Below are positions 10,801-16,855 of a DNA stretch of 28,648 bases, piece by piece; within the stretch, counting starts at the first letter, position 1; each line of letters opens with the position of its first letter. The DNA comes from a virus. Location of the stretch: the IMG/VR virus record IMGVR_UViG_3300046467_000278, positions 1 to 28,648 of that record; one strand, 5' to 3'. Below the pieces are notes generated by a model that had not been told where the DNA came from, did not search any database, and was given only the letters and a program-made list of their open reading frames with translations. Both the position numbers and the translations under genes were made by a program.

Positions 10801-11986
10801 TGCCTTGCTTCTTCCTCATTGAAACTTTATAGGCAGCTATTTGTTGCTTACTTAGCATACTCTTCTTTTTACCGCTTGCATCTGTACCTTTTAGTTCTAC
10901 ACCGAGAGCTTGTAGTCCTTTGCCTGCACTTTTCTGTGTACCTACTGGATCTGCTTTTACCATTGCCGCAGATGTTGCAGCTATATTCATTTCTTCATTG
11001 GCTGTCGCAGCCGCAATCTGCGCCTCGCCAAAGTTTTTCTTAGCGGCTGCACCCATAGCGTTTAAGTCTGGTAACATACTGCCTACTATTGGTCTTGCAA
11101 ACAAAACGAGTGCTGCAGTTAAAGCCATTACATTATCTTTTAAGAAACCAATTAAAGGTAATAAAGTTTCAGATAAACCTACTTGAAAGCCTCTTACTAA
11201 GTCGTCGAACTCTTTAGTTAACTGACCTAATGCAAAGGAGTCTGGATCCATTACTTCTGCAATTCTTCCATATTTTTCAGTAGCTTGCGTCATAACATTA
11301 TTCATAACCGCTTGTGTTCTTTCATAAGCGTTTAATTGATCTTTAGTTTTACCTATTGTTTGAGCATACTCTCTTGTAGCATTTTCTAGTCTTAAAATGA
11401 TACCTAATTCATCCAAGAGTTCTGGTTCCGCTTTTGTTACACCACGAATTAACCTATTGAATGAATCGGTTAAATCTCTACCAAGAGCAAGTGATGCATT
11501 CTTTGCTGCAGTACCTAATTGTGTTACTTGATCTCCACTTAAACCAGATGCAATACCAATAGCCAGGGACGATGCGGCCTCTTTAAAGCCTAACATGCCT
11601 GCTGTTGCATCTTGTAATTGTACGGTTAAAGTTTGATATGCGATACCAGTAACAGCTCCAAACTGTTTCTGGCCTTCGATCATGTTGCGGACTTCGAATG
11701 AGTCCTGTAGAAATCTAAATGCTGCGGACACAGCGAATAGTTGTGCGGCTAAAGTTGCATAGATAGGTACAATACCCCCACTGATAGTTTGGGCTTGTTT
11801 GGAGAAATTCTTTGAAGCGTTGGAAGACTGACGGGATAGTCCTTTTAATCTACGGTCAGAGTCTGATACACTCCTCGCCATAGACTTCATGGAAGCCCCA
11901 GCCTGCTTTGCTTTATCTCCTAGTACCTTTAGAGTTTTCCCGTCGGAAAACTTAAATAGTACTTCTACTACATCTTTTTTTGCCAT
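7823..11986 (-). CDS. H: Tail tape measure protein
   Basis: At 1387 residues this is the longest complete gene in the window. It acts as the ruler for tail length and is likely ejected ahead of the DNA. Long helical, coiled-coil-like stretches are broken by hydrophobic segments near residues 70-93, 276-305 and 465-490, which may insert in the host membrane. The C-terminal part has the usual tape-measure ending: a Gly/Ala-rich segment with YATGGIANGPNSG and HGREAVVPLG. Using the known ruler relation of about 0.15 nm per residue, tail length would be near 200 nm. It starts 6 bp after the GT stop with no clear Shine-Dalgarno, which fits translational coupling to the frameshift product. Confidence 0.95.
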   Translation of the reverse strand: MAKKDVVEVLFKFSDGKTLKVLGDKAKQAGASMKSMARSVSDSDRRLKGLSRQSSNASKNFSKQAQTISGGIVPIYATLAAQLFAVSAAFRFLQDSFEVRNMIEGQKQFGAVTGIAYQTLTVQLQDATAGMLGFKEAASSLAIGIASGLSGDQVTQLGTAAKNASLALGRDLTDSFNRLIRGVTKAEPELLDELGIILRLENATREYAQTIGKTKDQLNAYERTQAVMNNVMTQATEKYGRIAEVMDPDSFALGQLTKEFDDLVRGFQVGLSETLLPLIGFLKDNVMALTAALVLFARPIVGSMLPDLNAMGAAAKKNFGEAQIAAATANEEMNIAATSAAMVKADPVGTQKSAGKGLQALGVELKGTDASGKKKSMLSKQQIAAYKVSMRKKQGIYMKFNIEEKAAFRKHVLEMEQIHAAGENRQVDITSEAEYRKAAERAKHEEKVAKREMRKSQAKGGIAAGVQGLMKWVGYLGIALMAAQMLWSGISFLRDLDEDAKKAREATKKLQESLGTLNEELDRMATIRGESILGGAESLEQVGNAFQSVDIGKKMREYNEEVKKGISKKTQKEFDKLGKSLQFMSPQMAGLTKEFAAGNEITDDTMKKYQQMSNAMIDASQASKMLEENTKSLNSQLTKAVGKYGKLPYQDLQKSIISQIDLYNRMIGGMAGETNAITKEKRQFNTGLVGNTEDRKEQLKQIPTSRELEELYVESRRTMGSDYLENFSDLTLFEKMFTGPTGPGDALAQDSSSIAAGEKLKEYAQILGITAEEISDGGGGLAKALIKVTKQQREWTMELDSHRRKQEHLGFLQIAINNYVKEGMKNQQEVLDISQETVVSKLKGVGIQQRMDQNDLKTRTAQLKAGQAFEKHLAAKANLLNVNAGIEDNITQAMQGMQEQNVQDGKAKELTTEQLEEISRLSEKLRDDTNLDLVAARKSIDLTRQEFEIANLNSELSIIMVASANRLLQIKESTLNVEREITRQKQIQAENTAQRSADGFNTVLGEWQAANAALTDLRNMQTQQKTKKTDMLTELKTQFGSDTAAQTKTWTTGTSKADGGTGLVDHSAEIPGFDKVDFTKDLQYFKDESEGGTALTQKQKDFNTNLAVYEALLSKIAVDGSKISEETNVLSGEAAMKALELETDKMKMWEKRVYTMNPIENAYQLIRLENLRNNIDLEAEGNEKLKERARLVATTPTNLKVEQELMDGIQSTIENGFVSMFQAMVDGTKSFKDSMKDLTKSVLSDMAAMYLKAAALKFMMAFMPGGGAVMEFLKGTARYGGELNGPGYATGGIANGPNSGYQATLHGREAVVPLGNDRSIPVDIRGASGNTVNVSISMQGGQSNTSVAGGGDMQALGRSIGGLVQQHLQVEMRPGGLLNRQGAKGRV

Positions 11987-11992
11987 AATAAA

Positions 11993-12804
11993 TTAGTTTT
12001 TGGCTCGTCTAGCCCTTGTCTCTTCTTGTCTTTTGAGACCGTCATTTGTACTCACAATATGTTCCGCCTCTATGTGTTTAAGAAAAAAGACACTAGTCTT
12101 CCAATCACTAATTTTTAGTATTCTAAGCAACGACTCCAATGCGCTCCAGTCTTTGCCCATATAAGTACCACTAGCTCCATCCCATCTATCTGGAAGAAAG
12201 GTATGTAGCAAAAAAGATTCTTGAACCTCTAATGGATAATCCGATATTTCTGTCGGCATCTCATCAAGATCAGGATCTTCCCCCATTTGTTCTTTCAAAT
12301 TTAGGTACTGGTCTACTGACATACTCTCTTGGAGTTGTCGTTTAATTAAAGCAAGTAGCTTATTTACTTGCTCTGTGTAAAATTTTCTAACTCTCCAACC
12401 TGCTCGGTTACCCAAGTATCAAAGTCTGATGAATTTTTCATCAATACTTCTACATTTTCTTGAGTAAAAGGTAAGGTTTGGTCTTGATTATCCACATCTG
12501 AAATTAGTACTAAGCTTTTGAGATATTTCATCTTCAATCCTGTCCAGCCTTTTATTACTGATCTGGTATATTCTGTTAAAAACTTTTCATCATCCAATTG
12601 TTCTTCGTATCCACGAGTTTTTCTGTTAAAAACTTGAGAGACACATCGGCCCCTTAGTTTAACTAGTTCTTCTCTGGCTAAGTAACAAAGTTTTACTTTA
12701 AAACCTGCACTGCCTGGATAATCAAACTCCACTGTTTTACTGGGAGTCATTAAAGTTTTGAGTGAAACTACTGGTGTAGCCTCTGTCTTTACTTTTTCGT
12801 TCAT
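11993..12804 (-). CDS. Tail assembly chaperone GT fusion made by -1 frameshift
   Basis: A -1 slip at codon 142 (AAT TTT, 12384-12379) joins the G frame to the downstream T frame and gives a fusion of 270 residues (142 + 128). Lambda gpGT has about 279. The T part begins at TAC 12379. It contains acidic, helical sequence around EDPDLDEMPTEISDY and a conserved-looking hydrophobic block HTFLPDRWDG, and ends in an Arg/Lys-rich tail. In the lambda system T binds the tape measure while G recruits tail-tube protein. The T frame has no good independent start. The only upstream initiator is TTG at 12415, without a Shine-Dalgarno, so frameshifting is the sensible route. Confidence 0.83.
12348..12385 (-). 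promoter_or_regulatory. Programmed -1 ribosomal frameshift signal (slippery site plus hairpin)
   Basis: Reading the minus strand in the G frame, 12385-12379 is A_AAT_TTT, a perfect X_XXY_YYZ heptamer. After slipping, the frame reads AAA TTT TAC and enters the T ORF. Four bases further on, a stem can form between 12374-12365 and 12357-12348: ten pairs including one G-U, with the seven-base loop AATAAGC. The G stop codon (12366-12364) falls in the stem and loop. The spacing, with four to six bases between heptamer and stem, is in the range of known stimulatory structures. The shift direction matches the lambda G-GT system. Confidence 0.85.
12364..12804 (-). CDS. Tail assembly chaperone G-like (zero-frame product)
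   Basis: This 146-residue protein lies between the tail-tube and tape-measure genes, where lambda G sits. It would help the tape measure fold and recruit tail-tube subunits. It resembles other G-type chaperones in size and in the early block VEFDYPGSAGFKVKLCYLAREEL. The last codons contain the slippery heptamer described separately, so a fraction of ribosomes continue into the T frame. An AGGA sequence upstream of ATG at 12804 is a modest ribosome-binding site. The call rests mainly on position, size and the frameshift; sequence resemblance alone would be weak. Confidence 0.82.
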   Translation of the reverse strand: MNEKVKTEATPVVSLKTLMTPSKTVEFDYPGSAGFKVKLCYLAREELVKLRGRCVSQVFNRKTRGYEEQLDDEKFLTEYTRSVIKGWTGLKMKYLKSLVLISDVDNQDQTLPFTQENVEVLMKNSSDFDTWVTEQVGELENFTQSK

Positions 12805-12819
12805 TTGTTCTATTCCTAT

Positions 12820-12851
12820 AAAAGGAAGGCCGGGGGTTTAATCCCCCAACC
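12820..12851 (-). terminator. Terminator-like hairpin after the tail-tube gene
   Basis: Just downstream of the major tail protein stop, the minus-strand RNA can form a nine-pair stem between GGTTGGGGG and CCCCCGGCC (two G-U pairs, loop ATTAAA; 12851-12828). It is followed by TTCCTTTTAT. The U tract is short and interrupted, so this is probably a leaky attenuator or an mRNA 3' stabiliser and not a full stop. It would make tail-tube mRNA more abundant than chaperone and tape-measure mRNA. Confidence 0.6.
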
Positions 12852-12872
12852 TAATTGTTAAAATTTAATTAC

Positions 12873-14114
12873 TTACGATTGGTAGGTAATTTTAATTTCA
12901 GACTCACCACTTTGGATGGTAGCATCTGATAAATCAGCTCCTAGACCATGGAAAGCCACGTCTAAACTGATTACATCTTCGATTGAATGAGTTGGTACCT
13001 CAAAATGTGCTCTAGGTATAGCCACATCTACTCGAGGAGTTTGTCCACTTCCGCCAATTGCGAAGTTCAAATTAAAAGCATTGGTTATTTGACCAGTACC
13101 CTCAATTATGTTTTCAAACAGTTCCGCAGAACCATTATCAACTGTATTTAAATAACAAGTAAAGTTACCACTTACTGATCTAGTACCTACTACATGTCCT
13201 AAGGGTTGGTTTACAACTCCTAGAGTTTCAGGGGTTAAGTAAGTAAGATTATTTTCTATCGTTATATTACCACCTGTTAGGGTTAGATTGTATGTGACAT
13301 CTCCAGCGGACATATCAGTGCCCGTTGAGTTAGCTGCAGAATAAACCGCAGTCATACTTGTTAATTTTTGTCTAACAAAGTTAGAAGTACTTGATACTCC
13401 TTCGTTTACTAAACCTTTTGTGGCTGCAAAGCCAGTTCCGGTACCAGTTACTAATTTTAAATGTTCTTCTACAACTGATCCTTGACCTGACCAAGCAACT
13501 TGTGCTAAGCCATCAATGTCAAAATCAACCGATGCTGAACCTACGGAACAGTTTGCAACTTTATAAATTGTTACGTTCCCATCAGCTGCGGTATCATAAG
13601 TTCCATCGGAATCATTTGCCGCTCCTAACACAAAGTATAAATCAAATACTCCTAGTGCTACTTTATTTGAATTTTCAAAATTAAATATATTTGGTTCCCA
13701 AGTTGCAGGAACTACATCAGCTCCCGCTGTCGCCCCTGGATTTGATGCATAAGAGTAGGTAGTCCCACTCATTGCTGCCCATAAGGGGCCTTCAACTGCA
13801 AATTTCTTCGCACTTCCTGCATGGCCATTACTGACCCAAGCATTAGCTGCTGCACTTGTAGTTGGTCTCATGTACGTACTGAAACTCCATTCAACTGGAG
13901 CAAGAGAATCATTGAACATCATTCGTCCTCTCTTACTATTCAGTGTTGAGCCATCTGCCGCCTCATTCAGAGTAATCTCTGAAGTATTGGTTGCTTGGCT
14001 GAATGAAAATCCATCTAGTACTGGTATCTCATAAAGTGTATCGGTTGCACTTGAATTTGCATCCACTAAAAACTTCATGTATACTTTGGTATCTCTACTA
14101 AAATGAAATGCCAT
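12873..14114 (-). CDS. Major tail (tube) protein
   Basis: This 413-residue, beta-rich, Ser/Thr/Gly-rich protein lies directly upstream of the G/GT chaperones, where the tail-tube subunit always sits in this gene order. The N-terminus (FHFSRDTKVYMKFL, then VLDGFSFSQATNTSEITLNEAADG, residues 3-55) resembles tail-tube proteins of other siphophages, as does FSTYMRP near residue 80. At 413 residues it is large for the family; the second half (about 240-413) looks like an added Ig-like or second tube-like domain. A strong AGGAG lies before ATG 14114. The hairpin after its stop fits a protein needed in many copies. The exact family was assigned by position and style, not by a search. Confidence 0.85.
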   Translation of the reverse strand: MAFHFSRDTKVYMKFLVDANSSATDTLYEIPVLDGFSFSQATNTSEITLNEAADGSTLNSKRGRMMFNDSLAPVEWSFSTYMRPTTSAAANAWVSNGHAGSAKKFAVEGPLWAAMSGTTYSYASNPGATAGADVVPATWEPNIFNFENSNKVALGVFDLYFVLGAANDSDGTYDTAADGNVTIYKVANCSVGSASVDFDIDGLAQVAWSGQGSVVEEHLKLVTGTGTGFAATKGLVNEGVSSTSNFVRQKLTSMTAVYSAANSTGTDMSAGDVTYNLTLTGGNITIENNLTYLTPETLGVVNQPLGHVVGTRSVSGNFTCYLNTVDNGSAELFENIIEGTGQITNAFNLNFAIGGSGQTPRVDVAIPRAHFEVPTHSIEDVISLDVAFHGLGADLSDATIQSGESEIKITYQS

Positions 14115-14146
14115 TATTTTCTCCTATCGTCTTTGAAAAGGGTCTT

Positions 14147-14164
14147 ACTATAGTTTTCTACAGT
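14147..14164 (-). other. Small hairpin upstream of the tail-tube gene
   Basis: The 62-bp gap before the tail-tube gene holds ACTGTAG, AAAA, CTATAGT, a seven-pair stem (one G-U) with a four-base loop. It is followed by AAGACCCTTTTC. It is too weak for a confident terminator. It may protect the 5' end of tail-tube mRNA, or mean nothing. I see no convincing promoter in this gap. Confidence 0.3.
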
Positions 14165-14176
14165 TTAACCAATTTT

Positions 14177-14641
14177 CTAATATCGGATCTCTACGACGAC
14201 TTCTCCTACGCCGAGAGGCTCCAAAACGCCTTCGTCTGTATCAACTGATAAGACTGTTGTCTGCATAGTTGTTTGAGACGCTCCTGTTGAATCATAGTAT
14301 GTTATTGGATCATAATCCTCCATTACTGTTTCAACATCTTCTAGTAACTCTTCTAGTGCTAAAATGACATCTTCGGTGTCACTTACATAGCCTCTAATAG
14401 TTACTCGTAAAAATCTGAAGCGGAATCCTCCGCCATCATATTGTCTAGTTTCTGCTCCTGCCCCTACTTGTACAGAAGGGAAGTCTGAAACTTCATCCCA
14501 CCACCTAAGTCTGGGACTAACATTCGAAACGGCTGTCCTAAAAGGAGCACTACCGTTTAAAGATTGTTCTATTTTCTCTGCGATTGCTCCTACAATGGCT
14601 CGTCTTCGCGTCGAATATTTTCTTGCTAAAGTCGCGTCCAT
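14177..14641 (-). CDS. Probable tail terminator (gpU-like) protein
   Basis: This 154-residue protein lies immediately before the tail-tube gene, the usual place of the tail terminator that caps the tube and meets the head. The sequence fits that fold: an N-terminal helix (RRRAIVGAIAEKIEQSL), a strand block (FPSVQVGAGAETR, then FRFRFLRVTIRGYV) and a helix with acidic residues (EDVILALEELLEDVETVM), ending in strands. The start overlaps the upstream gene's stop (TAATG). Similarity to known terminators is by pattern only. A head-tail joining protein of the HK97 gp10/gpFII type is the main alternative. Confidence 0.65.
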   Translation of the reverse strand: MDATLARKYSTRRRAIVGAIAEKIEQSLNGSAPFRTAVSNVSPRLRWWDEVSDFPSVQVGAGAETRQYDGGGFRFRFLRVTIRGYVSDTEDVILALEELLEDVETVMEDYDPITYYDSTGASQTTMQTTVLSVDTDEGVLEPLGVGEVVVEIRY

Positions 14642-16200
14642 TAAATTCTCCTAAGTGTGAATCGGTTTCCTATTATTCCAGTCGCTATTTCTCTAATACT
14701 AGCTCCTATTATTCTTCGAGGGTCTCTGTTTGTACTTCCTTGCTTCCCTCCTGGCTCAAAAGTTTCATATGGGTTTCTCATATAACTATATTCTATTTGT
14801 GTTCCACCCCTTGGTCCTACTAGTACATTTTCAACCCTAGCTGAATTTGCAAATCTACCTGTTCTAAACTGTAACGCAGGAGCCGACATTCTTGATGCAA
14901 CTTCCTGTGGTAAAACAGCATTTAGCATATTCCTTAAGGCTACTGGACTTGCTGAAGTTTTTGCTGTAGCTATACTTTTAGGTGCCTGTGTTGCTTTCCT
15001 TGCAACAACCGCAGCACCTGCTATGCTAACTTTTCTAGTACTTGCCTTCGATGCTGTTTTAACAGTATTTTTAGACTTTCTCTTTTGTTTCTTTGCATCT
15101 TTGAACATGGCCTTATTAACTTTAAGTCGCATGTCTGCTCTTGTCTTATGAGGGAACAATGCATCTATAACTTTCTTCTTCGCTATTGCCTTTCCCTTTG
15201 TAACAGGGCCTTTACTGGCTCCCCAAAGTTGGTCTGCTTCCTTTGCAGATAAATTAGTCATTCTTCGTGCTAACTCTCTAAACTTTCTTTTGCCGTTTTT
15301 CGATTTAGGATCAAAGGCTTTTCGAAATTCGTCCTGTATAAACTTTGAAATCTCAGGTCCATTTGCTCCTTCAACAGTTCCAGCAATAAGTAGCTTTACT
15401 CTACACTCTGCATTTATTCCAGTCGTACTAAAATCTTGCTTTAAGTCGTCTTGTACCTCAAATATTTCTTCCATCCAACCCGCTAGCATTACAGTCATGT
15501 TGCCTTGCATTGGCTTGCTCATGGCTTGAAACTCTTTAGCTGCGTTTTTACACGCTGTTCTAATTTTCTGCTCAGTTATCGTGCCTGCGGCTCCAGCTGC
15601 AACTGCATAACTCTTACTACTTCTAGAAGTTCTAGCTCTCTGTTTTGCAGCAACTTTTGCCGCTACAGGTTGAGTTATATTTGTCCCGTATTTTCTGCCC
15701 ATTCCCCTTGGAAACAATCCACCTTGATCATTGCTCTCTTCCATTTGATCAACATCTGGTTTAGTTCCATGTTCTGCTGTCATACCATTAAACAGTACCT
15801 TAACACCTGGGCCTACTATATAGTTTGCAATTTCCGTCTTAAGTTTTTTACTTACTGCCTCTTGAACATTAACACGCTGTTTATCAGGAGTGGATAAAGG
15901 AGAAAAATCAGCATGAACTATGTCATTCTTTATACTAACTTTCATACTCCAGTTCTTAGTTTTATAACCATTGCAAGTCTTAAGTAAGTGCCTCTTTAAA
16001 CCTGGCCACATTGCTTTAGTCAATTCTTTGTCAACTACTACTCCACTTAAGTCTCCTGATGTAGCAAATGCCTTAACTATTAAACCATCTAACATTTGGG
16101 AGTCAACATAAGCATCACCAAATTGATGTTCTGGAGAAACTTTTCTTCTGTCTAAGCTAAGGAGCTCGTTTATTAACTTTGCCCTGTACTCTTTAGACAT
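14641..16200 (-). CDS. Neck / head-tail joining protein, large, with gp10-like C-terminus
   Basis: This 519-residue protein lies between the gp6-like connector and the tail terminator, a slot normally filled by a small neck protein of 100-170 residues. The C-terminal 110 residues (about 405-519) look like that neck family: MLNAVLPQEVASRM, FRTGRFANSARV, MRNPYETFEPGGKQG and RDPRRIIGASIREIA. Before it lies a Lys/Ala/Ser/Thr-rich, probably disordered linker (about 320-400). The N-terminal 300 residues are unrecognised; they contain a VKVLFNGMTAEHGTKPDVDQ block and an Ala-rich helix. The basic linker could contact DNA or the portal. It starts one base into the connector stop (TAATG). The role is inferred from position and the C-terminus. 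Confidence 0.6.
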   Translation of the reverse strand: MSKEYRAKLINELLSLDRRKVSPEHQFGDAYVDSQMLDGLIVKAFATSGDLSGVVVDKELTKAMWPGLKRHLLKTCNGYKTKNWSMKVSIKNDIVHADFSPLSTPDKQRVNVQEAVSKKLKTEIANYIVGPGVKVLFNGMTAEHGTKPDVDQMEESNDQGGLFPRGMGRKYGTNITQPVAAKVAAKQRARTSRSSKSYAVAAGAAGTITEQKIRTACKNAAKEFQAMSKPMQGNMTVMLAGWMEEIFEVQDDLKQDFSTTGINAECRVKLLIAGTVEGANGPEISKFIQDEFRKAFDPKSKNGKRKFRELARRMTNLSAKEADQLWGASKGPVTKGKAIAKKKVIDALFPHKTRADMRLKVNKAMFKDAKKQKRKSKNTVKTASKASTRKVSIAGAAVVARKATQAPKSIATAKTSASPVALRNMLNAVLPQEVASRMSAPALQFRTGRFANSARVENVLVGPRGGTQIEYSYMRNPYETFEPGGKQGSTNRDPRRIIGASIREIATGIIGNRFTLRRI

Positions 16201-16796
16201 TAGATAACAACTCTGTGTAAATCTAGTACTCTTTTGATATGATCTGGGAAATCAGTGCTAGCACGATTCCCTGAAGTACCTTGATTTTGAATACTTGCTC
16301 CACCAAGACTTTGCCTTTGTTTATGCTCATCTTTTATATAATAAGTAATTAAGTCATAAATTGCTAACTGTAAGTCTCTGGGTGTACTTGAATATCCAGC
16401 ATTGTAAGTAATTCTTACTGCTCCCATACCTTTCGCCCAACTTCTCTTTTCTCCATTCTTAGTAGTTCTAATTACACCATCTGCTGCACTATCGAAATAA
16501 TACTCGTAATTACTAGTAGTTATTTCCGTATAGGGTTCAGAATATGCTGTTCTTTCTTCTACTTTGTCCACTGCTGTTACTGGACTTTCACTCAAAATTA
16601 TGGTTTGAGTAAATAAATCATCTATATTAAACGTTTCTACTTTATTAGTAGAAAAGTAATCAACAAATGATGTACCACAATATTTTTTGACAAGATCACT
16701 AACCTGTGGGACAATAACGCCAAGACGGTCGTCGTCTTTTTCGCCTCTCATTCCCTCAGCATCTTTATATTCGTAAACTGTTACTAAATCTGTCAT
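16200..16796 (-). CDS. Head-tail connector, gp6-like
   Basis: This protein of 198 residues follows the capsid gene and should form the adaptor ring below the portal. The C-terminal half has the family signature of a predicted conserved helix, DLQLAIYDLITYYIKDEH, and a Gly/Ser-rich tail. The middle contains strands ILSESPVTAVDKVEERT and YYFDSAADGVIRT, as in gp6-type adaptors. I chose ATG at 16796 (MTDLVTVYEYKD), which has GAGAAG just upstream. The longer frame opening at GTG 16838 would run through the terminator hairpin at 16806-16843 and adds a meaningless segment. The stop overlaps the next gene. Confidence 0.78.
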   Translation of the reverse strand: MTDLVTVYEYKDAEGMRGEKDDDRLGVIVPQVSDLVKKYCGTSFVDYFSTNKVETFNIDDLFTQTIILSESPVTAVDKVEERTAYSEPYTEITTSNYEYYFDSAADGVIRTTKNGEKRSWAKGMGAVRITYNAGYSSTPRDLQLAIYDLITYYIKDEHKQRQSLGGASIQNQGTSGNRASTDFPDHIKRVLDLHRVVI

Positions 16797-16805
16797 AATC
16801 TTCTC

Positions 16806-16843
16806 AAAAAATATTGTAGCAGGGGTTTGACCCCCCACTACAA
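16806..16843 (-). terminator. Rho-independent terminator after the capsid gene
   Basis: Thirteen bases after the capsid stop, minus-strand RNA reads TTGTAG, T, GGGG, GGTCAAA, CCCC, TG, CTACAA, then TATTTTTTG. This is a ten-pair stem with one small internal loop, ending in a run of six U. It has the form of an intrinsic terminator. Because essential connector and tail genes lie downstream without a visible new promoter, it must be partial or be read through. It would raise capsid mRNA relative to tail genes. Confidence 0.75.
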
Positions 16844-16855
16844 AATTATTAACTA

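Noticed and set aside
11993-12415. T frame as an independent gene starting at TTG 12415
   Set aside because: There is no Shine-Dalgarno at this TTG, while a perfect frameshift signal joins the frame to G.
14115-14176. Possible promoter before the tail-tube gene
   Set aside because: TATAGT is present but the nearest -35-like TTGGTT is 14 bp away; too weak beside the two consensus promoters.
16200-16838. Longer connector gene starting at GTG 16838
   Set aside because: The extra N-terminus would be encoded by the terminator hairpin. ATG 16796 has a ribosome-binding site and a natural protein start.
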